From NCBI GenBank assembly GCA_024741835.1, contig JAENRP010000048.1:62001-126000 (forward strand): 64,000 nt of DNA, written 5' to 3'. Below are positions 12,459 to 25,009 of this stretch, piece after piece (the first letter of the stretch is position 1; every line of letters starts with the position of its first letter). Source of the stretch: Diplocarpon mali. Its lineage: Eukaryota; Ascomycota; Leotiomycetes; Helotiales; Drepanopezizaceae. The position numbers and the translations under genes are program-made. The notes beneath the pieces were generated by a model. It did not search any database, was not told the origin of the DNA, and saw only the letters and a list, made by a program, of their open reading frames with translations.

Positions 12459-13032
12459 GTGTGGCTGGGGGGACGAGTGTGGATACGGTAAGCAGAACTG
12501 CTGAGGAAGTCTTGGAAGGGCGGATGAAAAGAGCCGCAGATACACTGATTGAGAGGAAGAAGGTGAGTTTTGGGGGGCCCGGACAAGGGAGGGATAGGGG
12601 AAGCATGGGTAAAGACACATGTTGGGAATAAATTGAGTTGCATCGGGCAGAGAAGCTGGCGCAGAAGCGCGCAGGCGAAGGCACAACAATCCTGAATCCA
12701 TCGAAGGCACGTATGGACGTTGGGACCAACGAGCTTGTTTATCAGCACGAGCACCCTAAAATACACACCGAGTTCTCAAAATGCCTCCCAAAATTACTTA
12801 TTACCACCCCCTATCAACCCCGACCCGTCCATTCAGACATCCGTTGAAGAATAAGGCGTGGCGTAGCAGCAACCCTCACTATAGCGCAGCACAATCGTTC
12901 ACCAATTGGGTTCCGGCGAAAAACTACGACCAGTTCGAACCCGAATCCCGTAAACGTCCTTACACCAGCCCCAGCGCATCCAATGCCCATCCACTCATGC
13001 CAGCAAGAAAAGAAGGTAGACAAGCGGCTTAC
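12459..13032. other. Convergent intergenic region
   Basis: Lies between the 3' ends of the LSM gene and pil1, so it should hold both 3' UTRs. An open frame at 12781-13176 overlaps the pil1 coding end and shows no domain. Confidence 0.6.
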
Positions 13033-14531
13033 TTATGCGGCGACGGTCTCTTGACGTCCGCGGCTCTCGCCATTGATGGTGCTATCCTGAATGGATGGCG
13101 CGCCGACCTCCTCGTCCTCTTCTTCCTCTTCGTCATCATACTCCTCGCCCTTGTGAGCGCTGGCTGGGACCCATAGTCCGGATTCACGATCGTTCAAGGG
13201 TGCGTCCTGGCCAGTGAGGTCGTGGCCCTCGGCATTGCGCTGGATGTTGTTGCGGCGGCGTTGGGAGAGAGTGCGGGCGCGGGTAGAGAGCGTAGAGGAG
13301 ACCTTGGCATTGGCAGTAACCCAGTTGGTAAGAGCGTCCTCGCAGTCTTGGATGATGGCTTTGGAGGCCTCGTATCCATCGTAGGCGGCACGAGTCTCAC
13401 CGGGCGTGACTGGGGTGTCGTCGACGAGCTCCAAGAGGTGCTTCCCGTAGCCGGCGATGATGGCAAGCTTCTCGCAGTGCTCGCGGAGGGCGTCGAATTG
13501 GTAGGTATAGGCTGCCTTGAGCTTCTCGCGAGTAATGTTAGAGAGTTGTGCCTCGGCGACCAGTGACTCGGCTTCAGCGCGGACAAGCTCTTGCTCGAGG
13601 ACGACAATCTTGGGAGAGTTGGGCTCCTTGTACTTCAGCTGGGCGATTTGGTCGGTGATCTTTTGCTTGCCTGTACACGTGATGAGTAGGACTCAGGTAG
13701 TGTTGGTCAAGTGGTACGTACGGTCTCTGCTAGGCTGAACAGATGCCTCGATATTGCGGATGCTCTTGATGGTGACTCGGTATTGGTCATAGCGGTCGAT
13801 GTACTGGTCTTCCAGCTCACCAATCTCGTAAATCAAGACACCAAGCTTGTCCGTGACATCCGAAACATCATCATCGCAACCCTCACCCCAGATTGAAAGT
13901 TGTTGCTAGGACCGGTAAGCGGGTGGAAAGATACGCCGAAATTCACAACTTACAGCAACCTCCATGCGCTCACGGCCAACAAGCTCCATGCTGCGCATGA
14001 CATTCTTCTCCATCTTCACGAGCTGAGAGAGCTTCTTTGCGAGATCTGGGCCACCGACACCAGCGGCTTGTTTACGGAGAGCATGGCCTGACTTAACGCA
14101 TTAGCAAAAAGTTTCTGGTTGATTAATAGCCTATTAAGACATCGCTGGCTCGGTCGCACATCACTGCAGAGACAGGACCTCTTGTAGTGACGTATGCTAC
14201 CATGACCACGCTATCATTCATGGGACTGTTACAGTCGCTCTCAACCAAGCTATCAGTCTTGTCATGGCCCTGTTCGGAGATCCAGGAGGTAGAGTAGAAA
14301 CAACAAGGGATATATATGTCCACGTCATAGAAGAAAGTACTGACCAATTCCACCCCTTCCAAAGAATCTGCCCGACTTTGTGCTAGAGGCTGGTGGGGGA
14401 GGGTTCTGCAATTGCGAGGCCTGCATAGAATCATCAGCATTGCCAGCGTATTAATCTCCGGTAGATGCGGGGATGGTCGAGATACATACAGTTGGAGCCC
14501 GCGACTGTCTCATAGAATAGGTGCGATGCAT
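13033..14531 (-). CDS. pil1: Eisosome core protein Pil1/Lsp1 (BAR-like)
   Basis: Five exons on the minus strand: 14531-14490, 14420-14345, 14087-13954, 13905-13722 and 13670-13033, encoding 357 residues. Introns are 69, 257, 48 and 51 nt, all GT..AG and all preserving frame. Eisosome proteins bend the plasma membrane into furrows (MCC domains) through a BAR-like dimer that binds phosphoinositides. Recognisable family blocks are MHRTYSMRQSRAP, SGRFFGRGGIG, LAKKLSQLVKMEKNVMRSME, DDVSDVTDKLG, QPSRDRKQKITDQIAQLKY and DDTPVTPGETRAAYDGYEAS. The C-terminus is very acidic (EEEEEDEEV). Start and splice sites are fixed by continuous conservation of the family pattern. The 257-nt third intron is long for this genome. 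Confidence 0.97.
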
Positions 14532-17500
14532 GGTAACAGTAGTTGCGGGATGTGCGCGAAGCTGACGGTCTGTGTATGTAAAAGGTGGGAAGTCAAGGCA
14601 ATCACAGGAGAGTTATTGTGATGATGGAGAGGGGAGGACGAGTCTGTTTGTTGAATGTTTGTTTGGGGAGAGTTTGCGACGATGGCACTGGGAACTGGGG
14701 AAGGGCGAGTCTGGGTAGGTAGGTCGGTATTACAGTATTTGCGGGAAGAGCGAACTACGTCACAGATGCCGGAATAGGTCTAGCGCCCCACGTCGACGAA
14801 CGCTCCGAGTCGGTACCCAAGGTAAGCTTCGGCAGCCGCAGGGATTGTTTCTTGTCTCACTGATCCTGAACTTCAAGAGCCACAAAAGCATTTAATCCTT
14901 TGGATTCCTACGGCTGCTCCAGCCCGACTCATCTTGCTATTCTCTCTGGCAAGCATACTGAATGCCTGCCCGTAATCCTCGAATTCGGATCTCAGATCTG
15001 CATTCCCTGCAAACGTATATACACTATTAGTCCATCTTGGTGCGCCAGAGCACAGCCGCAAACAAGCCATCCATTTAAATGTCGATGTCACTTGAGCAAC
15101 GCGAAATGAAACACTTGTTTCTCGGCAATATTGCAGATGGCTAGACACCATTGGCTTGGATGGGAGATTTTGCTATAGCACTGTAGCGGTTGTCTATGCT
15201 TTGTCTGGCTAGGTTGTGCATTTCTGGGTGATGCTTTTCAGGGTCGGTATGTAGAAGACGAGACGAGACAGCTGTCAATTGACTCCTGGTCTTATAAGAA
15301 ATGGCGAAACCCTTGACCTCTTTCACAAGATCAAAATGGACTATATATGCTCCGTAACTGCTATGCCACAAGCAGAGAGTAAGAGAAATTCAACTTGGAA
15401 ATCAATCAGATGCCAAGGTCTTCTTTGCAGGACAGGATGTACTAAAATAATAATGCCCATATAAGATCTTTGCCAATCTGGGGGCATAGTAAGTCATAGA
15501 GGCGAAAGCTTGAAGATCTCCTTGCTAAAAAAACTCTTTAACCAAGGTACCCTGTCTTTCTTACATCAATATATACCTGGCCGCGTCTTCGTATTGACCT
15601 CTGTTCGGATTGTTCCAGTACAGATAGGGATAGATAGAAAGAAAGTGAAAAATGCAAAGAGGAAATAGATAAATAATATGCATCAGCTGCTGTTCAATGT
15701 AGGATAAAGCTATTACAGAGGACTTTACATTGACGACTGATGGTAATTATGTTAGGTTTAGTTGCAGATAATGACACAAAAGTACAAGAAAACAACACAA
15801 ATTATATACGCATCTTCAGGCCTGTAGCCCCGGTCTGAGTCCTAAGCCCTAATTCGCCTCTATGTCTCAATTTATACTAAACAAATCTCTCCTAGGTCTC
15901 CCTTCCTCAAAGCCTAATTCGAACAAGATCGTGCCTCCTATAAGCTCATATCTGACATACATAAAACAGATTACCAAAAGAGAAGCTTCCTGTGGATCTA
16001 AGAAACTCGATTTATCTTCGTCATTCCCTACGCCATTCTCATAAGAGTCAAATTGTAACAAAAATGAAAGACTCAAGAAACACAGTTCAAAGTATATATT
16101 CATCAAGATACAGCTTACATAACATAGGTATAAGATGATTCATAGGTTGTTCAGAGAGACAACATAAAGACACTGGAATATATCTTGTGAATCACGCTTG
16201 CTTCTAGGACCTGGGGGAAAGATGATAGTGTAAGCAAATAGAAAATGAGGGCACAATCCTAGTGCATCAGGTACAGAAATGGTGAGTGCGCTTGGTGACT
16301 TGCACGTGCAGCTGTAGAGGCGCTTGGATGTCGAAATTTATATGGCCTAAGTATGATTTCCATATATTCTTGTGGTCGCTTACAATTCTTATCTATGTAA
16401 CTGCTATAGAGCTTCGATCCCTGGTTCATACTAAGCGCTCCTTTGCAAAAGCATATACCAGCACATCTTAAGCCTATTATCATGATTAAGGAGAAAGTTT
16501 TGAAAATATGCGTCATCGAGGTTAGACGCGATCCTAACGCGATCATCGACCTTCTTCAGCTTCTTACACACAGCCTGGAAGCTCTACCTCTCGCCATCTA
16601 GGAGCTACGCGCACACTGGCCATAGAGGACCTCCACACAGGAATCTCGAGGGAGGGTTGTACTCGAGGAACTCGTTAAAGCCTCTGTTCAGCGGTTGTAG
16701 ATAATAATCTTTACCTAGCTATAGCCCCATCTTGTGTTTGCACTTCAGACGTAGTTGTTCGCCAATTGGCCTTCCATGCGTAGAGCCTTGCAAAAGCAAC
16801 TTTCTTCCGTTCCCTACAAGTCTTTGATGGAGAATCGACTCGTTTGATCTTGCCGTACAGAGCGCTCGAGCGGCAAACGACCATGATCGGAACAGTGTAA
16901 GGATATATTGTGATTCTCTCATCGAATTCATGAGAATAAGAATAAATGATTGACTGAGTAAATGATGTCCAGATTGAAAGGCGAAACCCAGAATGAGGGC
17001 ATGGTTAGCCAGCTTGTCGTGCCCTAAATATGGCACTGAGCTTGTAGACTCAGGGCCATGTATATTCGTCAGCTTTTAGCAAGAAAAACCCAGACCATAT
17101 AAACGTAGTCAGTTTACATAGTTGTAAGAAGTGTATAAGTTTAGTAACTTGTTAGATGAGTAACTTACCGGCTTAGTAAGATATATGTTTTATCAAAATC
17201 TCAATTAAGTGATTCTATAAATCCGTTTTCTATTACTTTGTAGTTTAAACTGAAAGAATAATAAGACTTGAAAGAAAAGGCCAAGTTTCGTTCATTGTAT
17301 ATAGGATTGACCCACTGGTGGTTTCCACCTAGTTCTTCCATCACAGACCAAAGAAGTGCGATAAAAAGTCCGGAGCAACATGGTATCGACTCAACGGTAG
17401 GATGATAGCTTTCATTTAACTCGCTCCTGCGCCTGTGATGATATACTCGATTAAGGTTTGGTGATTACTCAACGAGTGGGAATATGAGAGACTAAGAGCA

Positions 17501-18444
17501 TAAGCATAAGCATTCACATTCGGATTACTTGTAGAGAATCACTGCAGTTCTCCCATAATTCAATAAATCCCACCAGATCTTTCTGTGGTCTACTCTGCTG
17601 ACAACTCCAGATCTTGATCAACGCGCTCTCTTGTTAGGCGGCCAAAAGAAGTGTGCGTGAGCTCAGCTCACGTGACCTTGGCGTTAGCCCGCTGACCGGG
17701 TTATTTACACCTTGCTACAGCATGAACCATCATTTCAGCAGAGAACGATACTCTGATCACCCCTCGCTCATGGATCGCATCTGTATGTATTGAAGTAACT
17801 TGGCGACGATCATCAGGAAGAAGCTTTCCCGACATGGCTCCTTGGAATGCGAATCGCTGCGCTGCCGCAGGCTCACCATCAAACCAAGTTGATCTGGCAT
17901 TGAGTACCGACGAAGAAGAAGTAGTCTCAGAGCAGAAACCAATCATTATCCAAGACCTAAAAATTCCATTGCTGCTATCACGGACCAAGCCACTGATGAC
18001 TTTTGGAAATAATCACGTGCAAAGTCAGTCATTATCACAGTATTCTGCGGCTGCTTCATCTTTAGTTCCCAAGGGATAATCTTTGAACAGAATACTAGGT
18101 ACTTCTAACGCAATACAAAAGAAATAAGCCAGGGAAGCGATGCGTCACTCAATTGAAGTTCCCAAAGTATGAGTTGAGAATACCGCTCCTACTTCGAAAG
18201 TAGCCAAAACCACAAGCTCCTCATTATCGGCTGTTTCTAGAAATGCTCTGATATCCGTTTCTTCCAAGCTCAAAGCTATAGCAAAGACTCCAATCACAAC
18301 CCGCATGAAAGATTTCTTGCCCACTCGTTATGAGTTCAAAATCTCACCATCCTTTGACCCGCCCCTTGGGCTAAGATTCAGTCTGCTGAGCTAGCTCGTG
18401 CGTCACGTCAAGCTCCAGATATACAAGATTCGCCTGGACGGCAA
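14532..18444. other. Long AT-rich gene-poor interval
   Basis: No convincing gene. The first ~350 bp are the pil1 upstream region. Around 16500-16720, minus strand, a GC-richer patch translates with scattered stops (for example RGFNEFLEYNPPSRFL) and may be a decayed gene or transposon. An open frame at 17834-18079 could be a 5' piece of the broken methyltransferase gene downstream. Confidence 0.5.
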
Positions 18445-20782
18445 GTGAAACTCTCTCCAGATTCAACGGAAAACCTCAAGAAAATACTCCCAATGCTTTG
18501 CCTCAATCAGTACCAGACGATGCCTCTCGATTCGTGCCTCGTGTCGAGTCATCCGAGGATGAGGAGTCTGAGATCGAGGTCCACTTGCCCACTCGAAGTT
18601 CAGCAAGTCGACCTGAAACCCCATCGAAATCTCCATTACATGCTCCTCCATCCACAGTTACAGCTTCTCGGATTCGATCTGTCTGTAAGTATACATCCTA
18701 CTTGTCATATTTCATGTGTTCAGGGCGGAGATGTGGCTGACTCCTGTGAAAGTGGATCTTTGGCTGGAGGAACCTGATATTGGTCTTGAAATTCCAACTC
18801 TTCAGCAATATCTTTTAATGCATACACATATTCTTGAAGATGAAGAGTTTTTACATCGAGGCTTAGATCGGAAAGCTCTAAAGCCTGTTCTCGATTCGTT
18901 CAAGGCATTGAGCGAAGCCAAGAAACAAGCCGCTTGAAAACTTGTTGACGCGTTCGAGGACGTGATTGATGTCGCCTTGCACAATTTTATTCTTCCAACT
19001 GGCATGGCAAACGAAATGATTGATCTTGCTAGCAAAAGGCATCTTCCGCCTTTCAAACATATCGAAACATACACTCATCATACTTGTCTAGTCTGTGCAG
19101 GTATTGATTGTCCTACGCATGGCGATCATAGCCCTGATAGCCCTTACTCTCGCCCTCTGTCACTGGGTTACGAAGATTCGCTCCGGCGATCTAGAAGTCA
19201 ATTGCCGAAGGAAAAAAACGATATAGGAATACGCCCAAAGCCGTCTACCAACAACTGCCATCTGGTCATCAAGTATTCTGGACTCGACTATAAGATTTCC
19301 AATCAAAACATTACGCTGATTCAGGAAACGTTTCTTGTGTATAAGAATCCAGAGATCCGTGCATGTCTGATTGCGGTCACGCTGAACACACCCTGCTGGA
19401 CTGTCTTCGCGGAGAATTGAGAGACAGGGTCTCAGTGATGACTCAGAGGAGCCTTCTACTTTCCCTGAGCGAAATAAAAAGCCAGAATGGTATGATAACA
19501 GGCGGAAGGTTCTGAAGGCAGACTGGATGAATATAACCAGTGCACATCTTCATCAGGAGCGCACTCAAGCAGTGGCTGTGAGCTCTTTACCTCGCCTTAT
19601 AATCACAATGAATGATTACTGATTTATGACGGTGTGGCCATTCCGGACCATGTGTAAACAAACCTGGAGATAAGAAGCATTGATGCGCTTGTGCTTATAA
19701 CGACATTCTCTGCGAAAGTTTTTGTGGCTGTCCGGATGACCGCCCGCGGAGGTTCAATGGTTGCTTGTGCGCCTCATCCGGTCTGAATTGTGCATCTGAT
19801 ACTTGCATCTGCCATATGATGAATCGAGAGTGCGGTCCAGAGTGCGTCTCATGTGGTGCACTTGAGCGCATCGACCTAGCAAACAAGTACGATTACGAGC
19901 TTTTCAAGACTGGTTGTCAGAACGTCTGTCTACAACGCGGCGTAAAAAGGAAGACGGTGATAGGTCAGAGTCAGCTTGTTGGTTTCAGATTATATCTTGC
20001 CGAGTCAGTGAAAAAGGGCGACTATCTGGACGAATACAACGGCGAAAATATTTCACGCGAAGAAGCGGAACGTCGCGGCATAGTATATGATCGCAAACTT
20101 CTCTCCTTCCTCTCCGATCTCAACCGCGATCGAGTCATTGACGCGGCGCGCCTTGGTAATAAGACTCGCTTCATCAACCGCGCCAGCACTGCGGAAGACG
20201 GCATCAACTGCGAAGGCAAGATCGTGCTCATCAACGGCGAACATCGAATCAAGTTTGTTGCTCTCCGTGACGTGAACCCAGGCGAAGGACTGCTATTCAA
20301 TCATGGCAATAAGATTTTCGAAACGCAGGATCTGGCCATGACTTTGCCCAAAGCCGCGGGCAGCAAGCGGGGTGTTTTGTAGGGCGACGATGCGTTGGAT
20401 GCGTTGGATGGTATGAATCAGAAGAACAGGGATACGACAGCGGGGCTCTATGCTATCCGAGGTGGGAAGAAGCAGTGTCGGGTTAGAAAGATGCGCAAGG
20501 TAGCGGCCTCTACTCGGCCAGTATTTGCTGCTGAAGAAACAGCAGCAGATGGACAGGATCTGTATGCTGCGGAGTCTGGGGACGATTATGACGAGGTTGA
20601 AGATGAGCACGGGGATAGAGACGAGGATGGGACCAAGCGAGGGAGGCCAAGGCGTAAAGGTCAGAAACATTCAAAGTATGCTCAAGGAACGAGTTTCTCG
20701 CAGTCGGCACTGTTGCGAAGAGACAGCAGGCTCACCGAGCGATCACAGTCTTGTGGATGCAGTATCTCTCAAACGTAGGTAG
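18445..20782 (+). pseudogene. Broken KMT6/Enhancer-of-zeste-like CXC-SET histone H3K27 methyltransferase
   Basis: Pieces of an E(z)-family protein lie in order. An acidic/Ser-rich N-terminal part covers 18498-18690, and a conserved middle region (HTCLVCAGIDCPTHGD) lies near 19080-19130. A CXC cysteine cluster follows (CGHSGPC, CESFCGCPDD, CASDTCICHMMNRECG, 19639-19850), then a SET domain to about 20330 (CQNVCLQRG, AERRGIVYD, GNKTRFIN, GEHRIKFVALRD). In-frame stops interrupt it: TGA at 18935, TGA at 19681 directly before the CXC segment CACAYND, and TAG at 20380 before an in-frame acidic/basic tail ending GRPRRKGQK. Another break lies at 19418-19450. Each stop could arise from CGA or CAG by C-to-T change. 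Two SET residues also differ from the family: NHxS reads NRAS and the FxYG Tyr is His. Introns could explain some breaks but not all. Confidence 0.75.
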
Positions 20783-23177
20783 CATTCAGTGCAAGGTACA
20801 TTTTACCGAAAGAATTTGATGTGATTTGCATCACTTGAAGCTGCAGTGACTGAAGAGTTGTGATGGGAGCAGTTGTCTTTTCAGATGGATGACACTCTGT
20901 TCCATTGGCAAGGCATTGTGCTGCCCTCCAAGCCAATGTAGACCCTCTCGAATGCCGCCACCAATCGCATCTCAGCATTATCTTCAATTGGCCGGCCATT
21001 TCCTCAAGAACAAATCCTATGCCAATAGCCCTTGCTTGCAAATAGTCCAGCGGTTAGGAGAACGCCGGGATTAAATATACCTCGCCTATTGAAAGATTCA
21101 GACGTAGCTTTCTCTAAGGATTTCGTTGTCGGTAATAACCGGTCCTAGCGAGCCGCGAGCTGAAGAGGAGGCGGACCCGCTGTAATAGATTAAGAAAACA
21201 TCGCCAATATCCAAGCCGCATCCTCTTTTCTCCATTCTACCATGTGCAGGATGGACAATCTTTTCCAAGGAACCACAAATCGACGGCAAGGCGTCTGGAC
21301 CCGTGCTTAGTTTTTCCCTGGAATTTTTGTCGATCCAAGGTGGATGTACAACCAAAGCGGCCATGGTAAAAACAGACCTAATATTTTTTTCCTTATAATC
21401 TGCCATGTTACCTCAACACTATATAGCATGGACGAGAAACGCTATGTCGTGTTCTTGCATATGAGCAGAAAAATAGTATGAAAATTACTTCCCAACTCTT
21501 AGTCCTGTCCTCTTCCTTAGGCAAGAGTCCCCTCCTACACCCTAGTCAAAAAAGAGGCTTTAAGTCTTAAGCTTAAATATTATCTTGAGGGAGTACCTTC
21601 GATAAATGGTAAAGCTAAGGAATCGCCTTGGTTGTAACCTGGTTTTCTTATCCTAGGCTGCTAATGCGTTGTATAATTGCGACTGTTGATTTAATTCCTT
21701 TCTCAGCTTCTTGCTAATTATTAGTGGCTATTCAACCCTAAGCCTTCCTACTAACTTATACTAGCTCTGCAATGTATTCTTTTATCCTGAACTTTCATTA
21801 TATGTCACAACCCGCCTTGTTCTTCCTTCCAAATACTATTAAATTATCTCTTTAAATGTAAGTGTTTATTATAAATAATCCTAGAATGCGCAGATAAAGG
21901 TCAAATTAAAGGGTATTAATAAAAGGGAATAGGATTTTTTCATTGCGTATGGAAAGAGTACTCATATCTGCTTCGAAACGCACAAGAATATACGTTCGGT
22001 ATTAAAGGGGTTTTCACAGCTTTGGAGATTCCAAAAAGAGCTCGAGGTTCATACGGGACACCGCGTATAGGTATTGAGTCGTCTCCCATAATAAACAACA
22101 AGCTGCTCTTCCGGTTTCACTGATCTTTTGAAAGAATCTACGCAGGATTATGATGGATCATTACCTCAGCTATTAACAATTGTTTGATTCCTGTATAATA
22201 ATCTGAAGGTCATATCCCTTTTCACCAACATACTCGGCGGTTTGGGAGCCGCCTTGGCGATTTAGGATTCTGGCATGGCAGATTACATTTAAACTCTGAT
22301 AACGCGTCATCTATTTGAAAGATAACTCTATATCCGATGAGTTTGAGGGAAGGAGTGAAATTCTTTCTGGGTACGGTATTTTTACGCATCATAATTAGTG
22401 GAATCTGAAGTTTCTTCAGAATTAGAATGTATATTCAGAACCATACGGGTTTGAAAACATAAACATATGGATACCCGCGATCTGCACATGATTTTTATTT
22501 CGATACTCATTCAGTGTTTTCCGTAGCTTTCAATCGTAGGTCGCTTTAACAGCACTGGGTTCCAGTAGCTCCAAGTATTGTTTAAATTTGGCGCGTGGTT
22601 TTCGCTGATTCTGATTGGTAATTACTAGAGTAAAGTCCACCCTAGTAGGAAAAGTTCACCATAATCGTGGTCGGCAAAACACCGCGAGAAAAAACTCAAG
22701 AAGCAGACGAGTACGGTGTCCCCGTCGAAGATTAGACCGACCGAATCCTAATGGCGAGCAGAGAGGGTTCACCATCCTATAAATGTCGAACGAAGTCAGG
22801 AACAGGGAGCGACTGGAGCCTTTGATAGTGCACTGACCAGGTATGAGGAGTATTTAATATAATTCGAAGCACTCGGTCGGCGTTTGCAATGAGGTTCTAC
22901 TTGACTTGAATACGCAAAGTTCACGAGTCGATTCTGAGCCGCGAGTCAATGCATGGCTCTTGAGGATCTGACTAGACCGTATTAGGGTGCAGGAAGCAGC
23001 TTTATAGCCGAGTAAACAAACAAGTGCGTACGTACCTAGATCCTTTTCTCGCATCTTCATTTCTTCTTCCCCACATCATTTGCTCATCCTACTTCTCTCT
23101 CTGGATATATGGTGCAGTCTTCTCATAGGAATGTCGAGCAGTCTTTCATTTGGCAATTTGCCGCCTCATCCGGTACT
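20783..23177. other. AT-rich gene-free interval
   Basis: No gene, RNA or well-bounded transposon recognised. The base composition (TA-rich, with dense stops in all frames) resembles the RIP-affected blocks elsewhere in this window. The last ~150 bp, ending in a pyrimidine-rich stretch (ttcttcttccccac), should contain the promoter and leader of the sedolisin gene. Confidence 0.55.
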
Positions 23178-25009
23178 ATGCCATCCAAAACATCTCTTCT
23201 CGCAGCCGTATTGCACGCTCTCCCAGCATTCGCCGCTGTACACGAGAAGCTCACGGTAGTTCCTCGAGGATGGTCTGAATCCGCAGTGCACGATGACGCG
23301 GAAATCACCCTGAGTATCGGTCTTGCTCAGCGAAATATCGATCAGTTGGAGTCAAAATTGATGGCCGTCTCAACCCCCGGTGGCCTCGAGTATGGGAAGC
23401 ACCTCGATGTCGATGCTACGCGGGCGATGTTTGCCCCATCCGGTGTAGCCAACAGGGCTGTTCAGTCCTGGCTGAAAGGGGCTGGTATTAGGGGGATTCA
23501 TAGTGATGGACACTGGGTATCTTTCACTAGCACGGTTAAGACCGTGAATACTCTCCTTGATACCAGATTCGCAATCTACGACAACAACGGCGTTTCGATA
23601 CTGAGAACCACCGAGTACTCGATCCCAGATGACTTGGCGGGATTCGTCGATCTGATCTTTCCTACCACCTACTTCGGAGAGGCTGCTGCCAACACACCGG
23701 AGGGATCCACGTACACAAAAAGAGCCTTCGATTCCAAGATTTCGGACGTCGAGGATTGCAAGGAGTGGATGACTCCGAATTGTATCAAGCGCCTGTACAG
23801 CGTCGGAGACTACAAGCCAGACGCGAAGTCGGGTAGCCGGATTGGGTTTGGAAGTTTCCTCAACCAATCTTGTTCGCATTCCGACCTATTCGAATACGAG
23901 GAATATTTTGGCATCCCCCAGCAGGCCTCCTCCGTTGCTCTTTTCAACGGCGCGACAACCCGTCAGGATTCCGCGACGGCTCATTCTGAAGAGGTGAATG
24001 TTGATGCGCAGATCCTCGTTGGGGTTAGCCACCCGCTTCCGTTAATCGAGCATATCACTGCCGGCTCCCCCCCGATAAATCCAAACCTGAACCATCCCGC
24101 TGGCACGAATGACAACGAGCCATACCTTTCCTACTTCCAGAACTTGTTGTCTCAGCCAAACTCGGCCCTTCCACAGGTCATCACGATCTCCTACAATGAT
24201 GATGAGCAGACAGTTCCCAAGTCTTATGCCGATCGCGTCTGCAACATGATTGGGATGCTGGGCCTGCGTGGCGTCTCGGTGCTGAATTCATCGGGAAATA
24301 ATGGTGTGGGCACACCATGCATGTCTAATGATGGCGAAGACACCATACAATTCACTCCTTCGTTCCCAAGCACTTGCCCCTACATCACATCTGTGGGCGG
24401 GACTAAAGGAGTATCGCCAGAGGTCGCTTGGGATCAAAGCTCGGGGGGGTTCTCCAACTATTTCTCCCAACCTCGTTACCAAAAGGCGGCTGTCGAGAAT
24501 TACCTCGCTAACCACATCTCCGTCGCGACGAAGAATTATTATCAACCATACACCAATTTCAAGGGACGAGGCTTCCCAGATATCTCGGCGCATAGCGTGG
24601 ATCCATGGTAAGCTGTTCTCTGCCCTTATCCTCGGTTTCTACTCACATAAGCGGCAGTTACCTGGCCATCGTCAACGATGAGCTCTACGAAGTATGTGGA
24701 ACCTCGACAGCAACTTCCGTCGTCGCAGGAATCATCGGCCTTCTCAACGACGCCCGATTGCGCATTAACAAGAGCCCTCTCGGGTTCATCAACCCTCTGC
24801 TCTACTCCCTTGCCTACACATCTCTGAATGACATTACTGAAGGCGGATCTGTTGGCTGCAAAGGAGTAGACCCAGAGACCTTGTGGGAGATTCCGGGCGC
24901 TGGGATCGTGCCATACGCTAGCTGGAATGCTACCGAGGGATGGGATCCGGTGACTGGCTTGGGAACGCCTGATTTCCAGAGGCTGAAGCGGCTGGTGTTG
25001 AGTATTTGA
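23178..25009 (+). CDS. Secreted sedolisin (S53) tripeptidyl-peptidase
   Basis: Two exons, 23178-24607 and 24658-25009, with a 50-nt intron (gtaagc..gcggcag), encode 593 residues. Sedolisins are acid serine-carboxyl peptidases; fungal members remove tripeptides outside the cell. The start was placed at the Met opening a signal peptide (MPSKTSLLAAVLHALPAFA); an upstream in-frame Met at 23109 adds 23 non-signal residues. A pro-domain (Pro-kumamolisin) covers roughly 25-190. In the catalytic domain, HSEEVNVDAQ supplies E272 and D276, and CGTSTAT supplies the nucleophile S493. The C-terminal GWDPVTGLGTPDF is the usual calcium-site ending. The intron is required to join the Ser region, which supports the splice. 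No obvious defect. Confidence 0.95.

Noticed and set aside
12781..13176. 131-codon plus-strand frame
   Set aside because: Overlaps the conserved 3' coding end of pil1 and shows no domain; likely UTR sequence.
14123..14440. 105-codon minus-strand frame
   Set aside because: Lies mostly within intron 3 and across exon 2 of pil1 in a different frame.
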